Part shown: positions 15,599-24,906 of the stretch, one piece after another | How positions within the stretch are numbered: position 1 is the first letter of the stretch | Layout of the letters: each line of letters opens with the position of its first letter | DNA from: JAUIAI01 sp041396685 | GTDB taxonomy: Bacteria; Pseudomonadota; Gammaproteobacteria; Burkholderiales; Burkholderiaceae_E | Assembly (NCBI GenBank): GCA_041396685.1 | Contig: JAWKYD010000005.1 | Span: forward strand, 124,001 to 188,000 | Direction of reading: 5' to 3' | DNA length: 64,000 bases | Position numbers and translations under genes: made by a program | The notes under the pieces: generated by a model | The model's database searches: none | What the model was told of the DNA's origin: nothing | The model's input: only the letters and a program-made list of their open reading frames with translations

Positions 15599-17827
15599 TC
15601 AGCGCCGCAGCTCGACCAACGCATCGACGATCCAGACGCCCTCACCTGCGGCGCCGAGCATCACCGGATTGGCCTCGATCGAGGCGATCCGCCCGACCAG
15701 CGTTGCGGCCAGCGCGCCAAGTCGCACGGCAGCATCGGCAAATGCCTGCACGTCGAGTGCGGGTTGGCCGCGCACCCCGGCCAGCACCGGCCAGATGCGC
15801 AAGCCACGCAGCGCCTCGCGAACGCGTGCCTCATCGAACGGCCACGGCAGCAGCGCGGTATCGGGCATCGCCTCGACATATCGGCCGCCGTCGCCGACGA
15901 TCACCATCGGGCCGAAGGAAGGATCGAGCCGCGCGCCGAGCAGGAGTTCATGGCGCCCGGCCCTCATCGGTGCAACCAGATAGCCCTCCGGCCGTAGGCC
16001 GAGCACCGCCAGGGCATCACGCTGGGCGGCGTGGGCCGCGTCGATCGCCGCCGCGTCGCGCAGTCCGAGGGCGACCAGGCCGTGCTCGGACTTGTGCGGC
16101 AGCTGCGCCGAACAGGCCTTGAACACCACCGGTGCGCCAAAACTCGCCAATGCGGCACGGGCGGCCGGCTGCGGATCGTCGCTCGGACAGAGAACCGCCG
16201 GCACCACTGGCAGCCCCCCCTCGCGCAGCAGAGCCAGGCTGTCCGCCTCGTTCAGGAACTCGGGCGCGGCCCCGGCCGGGCCGCAGGCCGGATCCTGGCG
16301 CGCCCGCCCGTTCGACGACGCGCCCGCCGACCCGGCGATCGGCACCGCGGGCGCCGCGGAGCGCGTCGCCTTGGACGACGGCGCAGCCGATGCCCCCGAG
16401 GACTGAGCCAGCGTCCGGCGCCGATCCGCGTCTTCCACCAATTCGCCATGGCGGACGAGGCCACTCAAGGCCTGCATCGCGTCCTCGATGGTTTCGTAGA
16501 CGGGCAGTCCCTGGGCGACGAACGGGGCGGCCACGCTCGGCTGCCAGCACGAGACGGTCAACGGCTTGCCGGCGCGGCGCGCGAACGCCGCCGTGGCCGC
16601 CGCGAAGCCGATCAGGTCGTACCCTTGGCCGGCGACGGGAATGTCGATGTGCACGAGATCGGTGTCGGCATTGTCGGCGAGCACGTCGAGCACGCGGCCG
16701 AACAGCGGGCTGTCCGATAGCAAGGCCCCGGTCAGATCGATCGGGTTGCGGCTGGTCGAGAAACTCGGCAACACCGCGTGCAGCGCGCGGTCCGTCGACG
16801 CCGAGACCGACGCCAGGCGCAGGCCCGCCGATTCCGCGGCATCCGCCGCCATCACGCAGCTGGCGCCGGAATTGCTGATCGCGATCAGGCGGCGCCCACG
16901 GGCGCGCTCGCCGGCCAGCAGCAGCGGCGCCACCCGCATCAGCTCGCCGAGGCCGCCGACACGCAGGATGCCGTGCGCTGCCAGGAACGCATCGACCATC
17001 CGGTCCTCGTTGGCCAACGAGCCGGTGTGGGAGGCCGCCATCGCCTGGCCGCCCTGCGTGCGGCCCGTCTTCAAAGCCACGATCGGCAGGCCACGGGCGC
17101 GTGCGATCGCCGCCGCCTCGGCCAGCAGATCCGGCCGCGCGATGTGCTCCATGTACAGCACCACCAGGCCGAGGTCGGGATCCTCGACCACCCGCCGCGC
17201 CACGTCGGGCACAGTGACATCGGCCTCGTTGCCGGTCGCCAGCACATGGCGCACGCCGATGCCGCGCGCGCGCATCATGCCGTAGACGGCAGCCGACAAG
17301 GCGCCGCTCTGGCTGACGATCGAGACCGGTCCGTCGGCCGGCGGATACTCGATGAACATCGTCGAGAAGCTGGTGATCGCGCCGCTCGCGAAGTCCGCGA
17401 AGCCCTGGCTGTTCGGCCCGACCAGTCGCATGCCGGCCGCGCGCGCGGTCTCGACCATGCAACGCTGCACACGTGCGCCCTCCTCGTTCACTTCACCGAA
17501 GCCCGAGGCGATCACGATCGCCGCCCGCACGCCCAGGCGCGCGCACTCGTCGACGGCGGCCACGGCCGCCTCGCCCGAGACCACGATCACCGCCAGTTCG
17601 GGAACCTCGGGCAAGGCGGCGAGATCGGGGTGACAGACCAGCCCCTGAACGCGCTTGCGGGCCGGATTGATCGGATAAAGACGACCCCGGTAGCCATGCT
17701 TGAGCATGTAGTGGATCGGTCGGCCGCCGACCTTGTCGGGGTTGTCCGAGGCGCCGAGCACGGCCACGGACTGGGGCCGCAGCGTGGCCATCAGCGGATC
17801 GGAAGCAGACGAAATCATCGGATTCAT
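15599..17827 (-). CDS. NDP-forming acyl-CoA ligase (acetate-CoA ligase family)
   Basis: The start is taken at 17827 (MNPMISSASD), giving 742 residues. Order of domains: CoA-binding Rossmann domain (SVAVLGASDNPDKVGGRPI), succinyl-CoA-ligase-like domains (GPNSQGFADFASG, ASHTGSLANEDRMVD), a Ser/Ala-rich linker around residues 480-530, and a C-terminal ATP-grasp domain (FGAPVVFKACSAQLPHKSEHG, IEANPVMLG). Such enzymes form acyl-CoA from a free acid with ATP, or the reverse, through a phosphohistidine. The gene is divergent from the thioesterase/CoA-transferase/thiolase operon across 130 bp. The acid substrate is not known. Confidence 0.85.
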   Translation of the reverse strand: MNPMISSASDPLMATLRPQSVAVLGASDNPDKVGGRPIHYMLKHGYRGRLYPINPARKRVQGLVCHPDLAALPEVPELAVIVVSGEAAVAAVDECARLGVRAAIVIASGFGEVNEEGARVQRCMVETARAAGMRLVGPNSQGFADFASGAITSFSTMFIEYPPADGPVSIVSQSGALSAAVYGMMRARGIGVRHVLATGNEADVTVPDVARRVVEDPDLGLVVLYMEHIARPDLLAEAAAIARARGLPIVALKTGRTQGGQAMAASHTGSLANEDRMVDAFLAAHGILRVGGLGELMRVAPLLLAGERARGRRLIAISNSGASCVMAADAAESAGLRLASVSASTDRALHAVLPSFSTSRNPIDLTGALLSDSPLFGRVLDVLADNADTDLVHIDIPVAGQGYDLIGFAAATAAFARRAGKPLTVSCWQPSVAAPFVAQGLPVYETIEDAMQALSGLVRHGELVEDADRRRTLAQSSGASAAPSSKATRSAAPAVPIAGSAGASSNGRARQDPACGPAGAAPEFLNEADSLALLREGGLPVVPAVLCPSDDPQPAARAALASFGAPVVFKACSAQLPHKSEHGLVALGLRDAAAIDAAHAAQRDALAVLGLRPEGYLVAPMRAGRHELLLGARLDPSFGPMVIVGDGGRYVEAMPDTALLPWPFDEARVREALRGLRIWPVLAGVRGQPALDVQAFADAAVRLGALAATLVGRIASIEANPVMLGAAGEGVWIVDALVELRR

Positions 17828-17957
17828 GGGCCTATCAATTGGATCGGTTCGACGGGGTCGCGGGCGCGTCGCACGCCGTCGGCGCACGGCTGAACGGGTC
17901 GGCGCCGCGCCGGCCGCTATTATCCGGGCAGCCCGATTCATCGACTCCGCCATCCGC

Positions 17958-18389
17958 ATGAGCACCGAAATCCCCGCCGGCTTCGAGCCGATCCCGATGC
18001 GCCGAAATCCGTTCATCGACCCGCTCGGCCCCCTGTACGGCAAGAAGGAAGACGGCGGACTGACGCTCGGCATCCGCATCGAGGAACGGCACTGCAATCC
18101 GGCCGGCAACTGCCATGGCGGCATGCTGATGACCCTGGCCGACATGTTGCTGATCTTCAATTGCACGGCCCAGACCGGGTTCGACAGCTTCATGGTGACG
18201 ATCAACCTGACCTGCGACTACCTCGGACCGGCACCCATCGGGGTGTGGCTCGAGGGCCGCGCCAAGGTCCGCCGTGCCGGCCGCAATCTGGTCTTCGTGG
18301 ATGGACTGTTCGAGGCCGCGGGCAAGCCGGTGGCCCGCGTGAACGGCATTTTCAAACCCACCGGCGAACCCATCGGACGCCCATCGTGA
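17958..18389 (+). CDS. PaaI-type hotdog thioesterase
   Basis: The ATG at 17958 was chosen because the hotdog domain begins soon after it; no clear ribosome site is seen. The 143-residue protein has NPAGNCHGGMLMTLADMLL, the conserved His-Gly-Gly and Asp helix of PaaI-like thioesterases, followed by SFMVTINLTCDYLGPAPIG. It would hydrolyse an acyl-CoA in the cytoplasm. It opens a three-gene operon, overlapping the CoA-transferase gene by 4 bp (GTGA). Confidence 0.83.
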   Translation: MSTEIPAGFEPIPMRRNPFIDPLGPLYGKKEDGGLTLGIRIEERHCNPAGNCHGGMLMTLADMLLIFNCTAQTGFDSFMVTINLTCDYLGPAPIGVWLEGRAKVRRAGRNLVFVDGLFEAAGKPVARVNGIFKPTGEPIGRPS

Positions 18390-19639
18390 ACTCCCCGACC
18401 CGACCGCCGCTGGCCGGCCTGCGCATCGTCGACCTGAGCACGGTCATCTTCGGCCCGTTCGCGAGCCAGACGCTGGCCGATTACGGCGCCGACGTGATCA
18501 AGGTGGAACATCCCGAAGGCGAATCGACCCGTTTCACCGGGCCGGCGCCGGAGCGCGGTCTGTCGGCGATCTTCATGGGTGCCAATCGCAACAAGCGCAG
18601 CCTGGCGCTGGACCTGAAACGCAGCGAGGCGCGTGCCGCTCTGCTCGCGCTGATCGACACCGCCGACGTCTTCATGCACAGCATGCGGCCGCAGAAGCTG
18701 CTTGCGCTCGGTCTCGATTCGCGCAGCCTGCTCGCGCGCCGACCCTCGCTGATCTACGCGAACCTGGTCGGATTCGCCTCCGACGGCCCGTACGCGGGCC
18801 GGCCGGCCTACGACGACATCGTGCAGGGGCTGTCCGGCAATGCCGACCTGATGTCGCGCACCGGCGGGGCACCGGCCTACTTTCCGATGGTGGCGGCCGA
18901 CAAGGTGTCGTCGCTGGTGGCCGTGCACGGCATCATGGCCGCCTTGCTGCGGCGCGCGCGCGACGGCGTCGGCGGCGTGGTCGAGATCCCGATGTTCGAG
19001 GCGACCAGCGCGTTCAATCTGGTCGAGCACTGGTACGGCGGCACCTGGGAGCGCAGCCCCGGTCCGGTCGGTTACCCGCGTGCCCTGGCGCGCTGGCGGC
19101 GGCCGCTGGCCACCCGCGACGGATTCGTCTGCATGCTGCCCTACACCGACGCGCAATGGCTGCGCTTCTTCACCGAGTGCGGCGAGCCCGCGCTCGCGCG
19201 CGATCCGCGCTTCGCGAACATCGAGGCGCGCACCGCCAACGTCGAGGCGCTCTATGCAGAGGCGGGCCGGCTGGCGGCCACCCGCAGCACTCAGGCTTGG
19301 CTCGATGCCTGCGAACGGCTGGAGATTCCCTGCGCGCCGATGAACCGCCTGGAAGACCTGCCGTCCGACCCCCATCTGTCGGCCACGGGCTTCTTCGAAA
19401 GCCACCACGAACCCGGCCTGGGCACCCTGACCATGCCGGGCTTTCCGGTCACCCTCGATGGCGAGCGGATGCGCTTGCAGCGGGCACCCAGGCTGGGCGA
19501 ACATACCCGCACGATCCTGTCCGAGGCCGGACTCGATGCCGGCGCGATCGATGCGCTGACCGCCAGCGGCGCGGCGCTGCAGGCGTCGGCGCCGACGGCC
19601 CCCGAATCCAACTTCTCAAAGGAAACCGACCATGGCTAA
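18386..19639 (+). CDS. Family III CoA-transferase (CaiB/BaiF type)
   Basis: The GTG start overlaps the upstream stop as GTGA. The 417-residue protein follows the family: GLRIVDLSTVIFGPFASQ at the N-terminus, YGADVIKVEHPEGESTR, GANRNKRSLALDLK, and the catalytic Asp region GRPAYDDIVQGLSG. It transfers CoA between carboxylic acids. Its last codons overlap the thiolase start by 8 bp, so thioesterase, CoA-transferase and thiolase are one transcript. The donor and acceptor acids are not readable from sequence. Confidence 0.9.
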   Translation: MNSPTRPPLAGLRIVDLSTVIFGPFASQTLADYGADVIKVEHPEGESTRFTGPAPERGLSAIFMGANRNKRSLALDLKRSEARAALLALIDTADVFMHSMRPQKLLALGLDSRSLLARRPSLIYANLVGFASDGPYAGRPAYDDIVQGLSGNADLMSRTGGAPAYFPMVAADKVSSLVAVHGIMAALLRRARDGVGGVVEIPMFEATSAFNLVEHWYGGTWERSPGPVGYPRALARWRRPLATRDGFVCMLPYTDAQWLRFFTECGEPALARDPRFANIEARTANVEALYAEAGRLAATRSTQAWLDACERLEIPCAPMNRLEDLPSDPHLSATGFFESHHEPGLGTLTMPGFPVTLDGERMRLQRAPRLGEHTRTILSEAGLDAGAIDALTASGAALQASAPTAPESNFSKETDHG

Positions 19640-20801
19640 TCGCGCAATGATCGTGGGCTGGTCCCATGTGCCCTTCGGCAAGCTCGACGACCCCGACACC
19701 GAGGCGCTGATGAGCCGCGTCTCGCTGGCGGCACTCGAACATGCCGGCGTCGCCAGTACGGATATCGACGGCATCTTCGTCGGCGTCATGAACAACGGCT
19801 TCACCAAGCAGGATTTCCAGGGCGCGCTGGTCGCGCTGGCCGACCCCGCGCTGGCCCACGTGCCCGCCACCCGGGTCGAGAACGCCTGCGCCACCGGCTC
19901 CACCGCGATCCACGCCGCGATGAACTTCATCGAGGCCGGGCGCGGTCGTATCGCGCTGGTGGTCGGCGCCGAGAAAATGACCTCCCTGCCCAACCGCGAG
20001 ATCGGCGAAGTGCTGCTGGGCGCCAGCTACTACCGCGAGGAGAATCGTCCCGGCGGTTTCGTCGGCGTGTTCGGCGGCATCGCCAAGACCTACTTCGAGC
20101 GCTACGGCGATCGCAGCGAGGAACTGGCCATGATCGCGGCCAAGAATCATCGCAACGGGGTCGGCAATCCCTATGCGCAGGTGCGCAAGGACTTCGGCGT
20201 CGACTTCTGCAATCAGGTATCCGACAAGAATCCGTATGTCGTCGAGCCGCTGCGCCGAACCGATTGCTCGCTGGTGTCCGACGGCGCCGCCGCGCTGGTG
20301 CTCGCCGACGAGGAAACCGCCCGCCAGATGGCGCGCGCGATCCGTTTCCGTGCGCGCGTGCAGGTCAACGACCTGCTGCCGATCTCGCGCCGCGATCCCA
20401 TCGCCTTCAAAGGAGCGGCGCTGGCCTGGCACCAGGCACGCGAAGAGGCTGGCATCACGATGGACGATCTCGATCTGGTCGAGACCCATGATTGCTTCAC
20501 GATCGCCGAGCTGATCGAGTACGAGGCCATGGGCCTGGTGCCACCCGGCGAGGGCCATCGCGTGGTGCGCGAGGGTTGGACACAGAAGGACGGCCGCCTG
20601 CCGGTGAATCCGTCCGGAGGCCTGAAGGCCAAGGGTCATCCGATCGGCGCCACCGGCGTGTCCATGCACGTGCTCGCCTCGATGCAGCTGATGAACGAGG
20701 CCGGCGACATGCAGATCCCCGATGCCAAGCTGGCGGGCGTGTTCAACATGGGTGGCGCCTCGGTAGCCAACTTCGTCAGCATCATGGAACGCGCGCGCTG
20801 A
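19632..20801 (+). CDS. Thiolase family (acetyl-CoA acetyltransferase, SCP2-like)
   Basis: This 389-residue thiolase has the nucleophilic Cys in VENACATGSTA (about Cys86), the His motif NPSGGLKAKGHPIGATG, and a terminal GVFNMGGASVANFVS. The HDCF segment (LVETHDCFTIAELI) is characteristic of SCP-x/SCP2-type thiolases, which often cleave 3-oxoacyl-CoA from branched or cyclic substrates. It is the last gene of the operon; its final codons lie in a short tandem 19-bp repeat. Confidence 0.9.
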   Translation: MANRAMIVGWSHVPFGKLDDPDTEALMSRVSLAALEHAGVASTDIDGIFVGVMNNGFTKQDFQGALVALADPALAHVPATRVENACATGSTAIHAAMNFIEAGRGRIALVVGAEKMTSLPNREIGEVLLGASYYREENRPGGFVGVFGGIAKTYFERYGDRSEELAMIAAKNHRNGVGNPYAQVRKDFGVDFCNQVSDKNPYVVEPLRRTDCSLVSDGAAALVLADEETARQMARAIRFRARVQVNDLLPISRRDPIAFKGAALAWHQAREEAGITMDDLDLVETHDCFTIAELIEYEAMGLVPPGEGHRVVREGWTQKDGRLPVNPSGGLKAKGHPIGATGVSMHVLASMQLMNEAGDMQIPDAKLAGVFNMGGASVANFVSIMERAR

Positions 20802-20847
20802 ACGCGACCGCGCGCGCTGAACGCGACCACGCGCGCTCAGCGCGACC
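20791..20847. repeat. Tandem 19-bp repeat at the end of the thiolase gene
   Basis: Units at 20791-20809 and 20810-20828 are identical (19 bp, containing CGCGCTGAACGCGACC). A third at 20829-20847 has two changes, and a degenerate partial copy follows. The first unit contains the thiolase stop codon. The array fills the 55-bp convergent gap before the multihaem gene. Confidence 0.8.
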
Positions 20848-20856
20848 GAGCGCTCG

Positions 20857-23800
20857 TCAGCGCGGCGTCGCGACCTGCTCCCCGGTATCGGTGGTGCACC
20901 AGTACTGACCATTGCCCGAGGGCGGCACCAGCAGTCGGGTTCGGTTCGGCCCGCCGACCTGGTGGCAACCCGCGCAGTTCGACGTGCTGCTGACATGATT
21001 GATGGCGCTGCGCAGCGTCTCGCAGCCGAAGAAGCCGACGGTCAACGGGAATCCGTCCGAGAGCGGACCGACGTTGCCCGCGGCATCGATCGCGCGCGCG
21101 AAGAAGGTTCGCGCGCTGCCGCCGAAACCCGCGGTCGTGCCGTTCAGGTCGACGCCGGTGGCGATCGGCGTCGATGCATTGCGGCGGCCGCCGCCGGCGT
21201 CCGTCGAGTCCACCGGACCTAGGTTCCGACCTGACGAGGCGCTGCTCATCGTGAATTCGATCCGGTCTCCCGGGTCACCGGAAGCCAGCGTCGCGATGAT
21301 GGTCGGAGAGCCATCCGACGTGCCCCGACCGGGCACCAGGTCACCGGTGATCTTGGCACGCAGCGCCGCGATCGTGCTGTTCGGTGCGTCCGCCGTGGCC
21401 GACAGCGTCGGCGCGGCCGGCGCCTGGTTGTCGAATCGCACCGCATAGGCGGTGCTCTCCCCGCCCTTCGCGCCCGTCACCGAATCCAGCCGGGCCGTGT
21501 AGGCCACCTGGGCGTTGCCGCCGGTGGCCGCGTCCAGCCCGGCATCCGTGAACGCCCAGCTCGTGCCCTGCGGCGCTACGGATCCGATCTCGGCAAAGCC
21601 GCCGCCAGCGATGCTGCGCGACACCTTGATGACCTCACCGGCGGCCGCGGCCGGCGTGATCGAACCCGTCAGCGTCGGCGTCGGATCGTTGAGGCTGCCA
21701 CCGGCGGCCACGGCGCCGGTCTGAGGTGCGATGTCATCGCCGATGCTGGTGATCGTGACCGCCTTCTGCGGGCCCAGGGTGGCGATCGTCAGGGTGAAGG
21801 GCGCGCTCTGCTGACCGGATGCGCCGCCGGCATTGAGCACGCGTGCCGTGAACGAGTAGGCGCCATCGGTCAGGGTCGGCAGCGTGAACGACCACGCGCG
21901 GCCGCCGCCGTCGACGCTGGCCGCACCGATGTCGACGCCGTTTTGCAGGATGCGTACGCTCTCGCCGGCGATCAGTGGTGCGCTGGTCGAGCCAAGCAGC
22001 GTCGGCTGCGAATCGTCGGTCGGCGAGCCCGAGGACAGGTCGCCCGTCAGCGGACCGACATCATCGGTGGCCGATACGATCGTCACCGTCGTGGCGCTCG
22101 GTGGCGGCACCGGCGTGCTATCGGCCGAACACGACAGCGGCTGCGTGATCACCTGGTTGTGGCAGCTCGCGCAGAACGTTCCCGCCGGCGTGTCCGGATG
22201 GCCGATCGGCAACTGACACTGATCGGTCTTGGGTGTCGCGTTGGTCGGCGCCGGCGGCGGCGGCAACGACGGCGCGCGACAGGTCAGCGGTGCCAGCACC
22301 CGCCCGTCCGAGAGCGAGCCGCCATTGTGACAACTGCCGCAGTCGCTGGCCGAATTGACCAGCAAGGGCTGGCCGTTGGCATCGAGCTTGAACGCGGGCA
22401 GCACACAGACCGGCGCATCGGCCGGCGCGAGCGCCGGATCGGTCTCCGTGCGGATCGTGTGGCAGGAGGCACAGTCGGTGCGCGGCGCCTGTGCCTGCGG
22501 CCGCCGCTGCCGGGTCGGGTCGGCCGGATCGTAGCGCTCGGCGACACGGCCGCGCAGCTTCCAGTATCGGCCACGATAGTCGACGCCCATGCCAGTGGTG
22601 CGCGCGCTCGGCTGCTGGCCGTAGCCGAGGAAACCACCCGGCATGATGTCGCGCAGCGGCGGTGCATTCAGGACCCGTACGGGATCCAGATCGTAGAGAT
22701 AGTCCTGCGCGGTGATGTCGAAGTAGACGCCCCAGGTGTAAACCGCACCGTGCTGATCGCCACCGTGCAGCAACGCCGCGAACAGTCCCTCCTCGGTCAA
22801 GACCTTGCGCACCTGAGCGCCCGCGGGCAGGCCCCTGACCGGCGTTGCGCGCGCGTAGCCGGGCGCGATGCCGAACGGCACCTTGCCGCGATCGTTCTGT
22901 GTGAAGCTGCCCCAGGTGAGCACCGTGCCGTCTGCACGCAGCACGATCGCGTCGTTGTCGCGCGCCGAGATCTGCACGATGTTCGACAGTGGATTGCCGG
23001 CCTCGTCGAGCACCGGTTGCGGGCTGGCCTGAATGCCGCTGCCCTGGCCGTTGCCCAGTTCGCCGAAGCCGATCGAACCGCCCCAGGCCCAGACCTGACC
23101 GTTCTCGAGCAGCGCGAACGATGCCGCATAGGTGGCCGCCACCGCCACCGCGCCGGCCGGCAACGGCACGCGCACGGGCGTTCGCGACGACGGCAGATCG
23201 GGCGCCAGGCGTCCCTGGCCGAGCTGACCGTAGGCATTGTCGCCGACCGTATACACACTGCCGTCGGCGAGCCGCAGCGTGGTGTGACCAAAGCCCCCGA
23301 CCGCATGGGTGAGCGCGGCCGGCAGGCTCAGCGCCTGCGGTTGTTCCACATCACCGACGACGCCCGTTCCGAGTTCGCCGTTGGCGTTGTCACCCAGCAC
23401 CAACGCCTTGCTGGCCGAATTGCCGTCGTCGGTCTTGATGAACAAACCGCCGCTTCCCATGTTGCCGTAGACCATGAAGCCACGGTCACCGGCCGCGGGA
23501 TCGACATAGGTGGTCACCTGGCCGGGCGTGCGCCTGGTGCTGTTCGACTCGGTGGCCACCGCGACGGTGGCGGCATCACCGTCGGCGCGCACGCGCGCGT
23601 CGAAGAAATAGCTGTCGTAGCGCACATTGCCGAACGCCACCACGGTCGGCAGCGAGGCGGCCGCCGCCGAATCACCGTAGCGGCCGGTCTGCTGGGCGAG
23701 CGCCGAGCTGAGTTCGCTGCCCCAGGAATGCGGGTCGTAGGTGGTCTGCGAGGCCGGGGCCACCGGCTGGCCGTCGCGACGCCCGTCGAGCCGGCCATCG

Positions 23801-24651
23801 AGCAGGTCGTTGGCGAGTTCGTCGGTGGCGGCCAGCGTCGGCGCGGCGTTGCCGTCGTTGTACATCGCGGCCTGCTTGGAAAATGCGATGTTGACCAGTC
23901 CGTAGCGGCCGCGCTGGTCGGTGGCGATCGCGCCCGCCGGCGTGCTGTCGCTGACGATGAACGGCAGCCGCGTGACGTCGTCGACATGCAGCGCCGACGG
24001 AAACTGCTGATTCAGGGTTTCGCGCACGAAGCCGTTGCCGGCATTGATGGCGCCGGCCCCCGGCACGTTGGCCGCGCCGCCGCCGTTGTCGCTGCCGCAG
24101 GTCGCGCCGGGTGCGGCCCCATCGCGGCAGGCCAGGGCCAGGCGGGCGCCGGCTTCGGAGAACGGCGTGATGCCCACGTTGCGATCGATGCGCGGGATCA
24201 TCGCGCGCAACAGACGCTCCGGCCCGAACGGCAGATAGGCGTTGCGGCCCTCCTCGAAGTAGGTCGCCTCGTCGCTGCCACGAATCTCGAACAGCATCGG
24301 CCCCTGGTAGCCGGCCGGCGGCCGCACGGTCACCATGCCCGCGATGTCGTCGGTCAGCGCCTCGCCCAACAGCGTGCCGTCCTGCAGGAAAACCTTGACC
24401 AGCGCGCGCCGGAACTGGCCGAGCGCACCGCCGACACCGAAGCCGCCGCCGCCATCGGCGCCGCCGCCGATGCCTTCGTTGTTGAGGCCGTTGGCGTTTT
24501 CCCAGGCCAGATCGCCGGTGAAACCACTGGTCACAGCCTTCGTTTCCGTATCGGGCAGGACTTCGCCACCACCGCCACCACCACCGCAAGCGGCCAGAGC
24601 AGCGACGAGCGCCGCGACGAAAAGCCGTGGCCGCCAATTGCGAATCGACAT
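20857..24651 (-). CDS. Large lipoprotein: RCC1 repeats + four CxxCH haem sites + Ig-like repeats
   Basis: AGGAAGG precedes the ATG at 24651. The 1264-residue product has a lipobox (LAAC, Cys22) and then a Gly run. Residues about 415-640 hold RCC1-type beta-propeller units (VLGDNANGELGTG, VYTVGDNAYGQLGQG, VWAWGGSIGFGELGNG). Four c-type haem motifs follow: CASCH at 727-731, CGSCH at 771-775, CASCH at 827-831 and CAGCH near 1226-1230. Three bacterial Ig-like repeats lie between the third and fourth haem (about 860-1175; TDDVGPLTGDL, GDDIAPQTGAV). It is probably an outer-membrane-anchored electron-transfer or redox-sensing protein. No family with the whole layout was recognised. It is divergent from the AMP-forming ligase gene. 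Confidence 0.8.
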   Translation of the reverse strand: MSIRNWRPRLFVAALVAALAACGGGGGGGEVLPDTETKAVTSGFTGDLAWENANGLNNEGIGGGADGGGGFGVGGALGQFRRALVKVFLQDGTLLGEALTDDIAGMVTVRPPAGYQGPMLFEIRGSDEATYFEEGRNAYLPFGPERLLRAMIPRIDRNVGITPFSEAGARLALACRDGAAPGATCGSDNGGGAANVPGAGAINAGNGFVRETLNQQFPSALHVDDVTRLPFIVSDSTPAGAIATDQRGRYGLVNIAFSKQAAMYNDGNAAPTLAATDELANDLLDGRLDGRRDGQPVAPASQTTYDPHSWGSELSSALAQQTGRYGDSAAAASLPTVVAFGNVRYDSYFFDARVRADGDAATVAVATESNSTRRTPGQVTTYVDPAAGDRGFMVYGNMGSGGLFIKTDDGNSASKALVLGDNANGELGTGVVGDVEQPQALSLPAALTHAVGGFGHTTLRLADGSVYTVGDNAYGQLGQGRLAPDLPSSRTPVRVPLPAGAVAVAATYAASFALLENGQVWAWGGSIGFGELGNGQGSGIQASPQPVLDEAGNPLSNIVQISARDNDAIVLRADGTVLTWGSFTQNDRGKVPFGIAPGYARATPVRGLPAGAQVRKVLTEEGLFAALLHGGDQHGAVYTWGVYFDITAQDYLYDLDPVRVLNAPPLRDIMPGGFLGYGQQPSARTTGMGVDYRGRYWKLRGRVAERYDPADPTRQRRPQAQAPRTDCASCHTIRTETDPALAPADAPVCVLPAFKLDANGQPLLVNSASDCGSCHNGGSLSDGRVLAPLTCRAPSLPPPPAPTNATPKTDQCQLPIGHPDTPAGTFCASCHNQVITQPLSCSADSTPVPPPSATTVTIVSATDDVGPLTGDLSSGSPTDDSQPTLLGSTSAPLIAGESVRILQNGVDIGAASVDGGGRAWSFTLPTLTDGAYSFTARVLNAGGASGQQSAPFTLTIATLGPQKAVTITSIGDDIAPQTGAVAAGGSLNDPTPTLTGSITPAAAAGEVIKVSRSIAGGGFAEIGSVAPQGTSWAFTDAGLDAATGGNAQVAYTARLDSVTGAKGGESTAYAVRFDNQAPAAPTLSATADAPNSTIAALRAKITGDLVPGRGTSDGSPTIIATLASGDPGDRIEFTMSSASSGRNLGPVDSTDAGGGRRNASTPIATGVDLNGTTAGFGGSARTFFARAIDAAGNVGPLSDGFPLTVGFFGCETLRSAINHVSSTSNCAGCHQVGGPNRTRLLVPPSGNGQYWCTTDTGEQVATPR

Positions 24652-24906
24652 GAAATCCTTCCTGTTCCGGACCGAAGCTGGGGAGCACGCGGGCATCCCA
24701 CCGTAGCCTTTGTCGACAGACCAGCCCGCAACCGCCGACGCACCCGGGTGTCGTCTGTCAATTTTTGTAGACTGCAACCCTAAGCGAATCCGCGAACCGC
24801 AGCAAGCTACCCTGTCCGCACTTGCGTGAGTAAGTGCCATGTTTGCTCGCGACGGTTCAATTTCCATTCCGTCCATGCCCGCCCGGGCAACCGCAGGAAG
24901 CTCGTC

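Noticed and set aside
17828..18205. Extended N-terminus for the NDP-forming CoA ligase
   Set aside because: It would overlap the divergent thioesterase gene, and the CoA-binding domain starts right after 17827.
21943..24783. 946-codon plus-strand open frame opposite the multihaem gene
   Set aside because: Composition (Arg, Gln, His) is typical of antisense frames in G+C-rich DNA. The minus strand carries a lipobox, haem motifs and a ribosome site.
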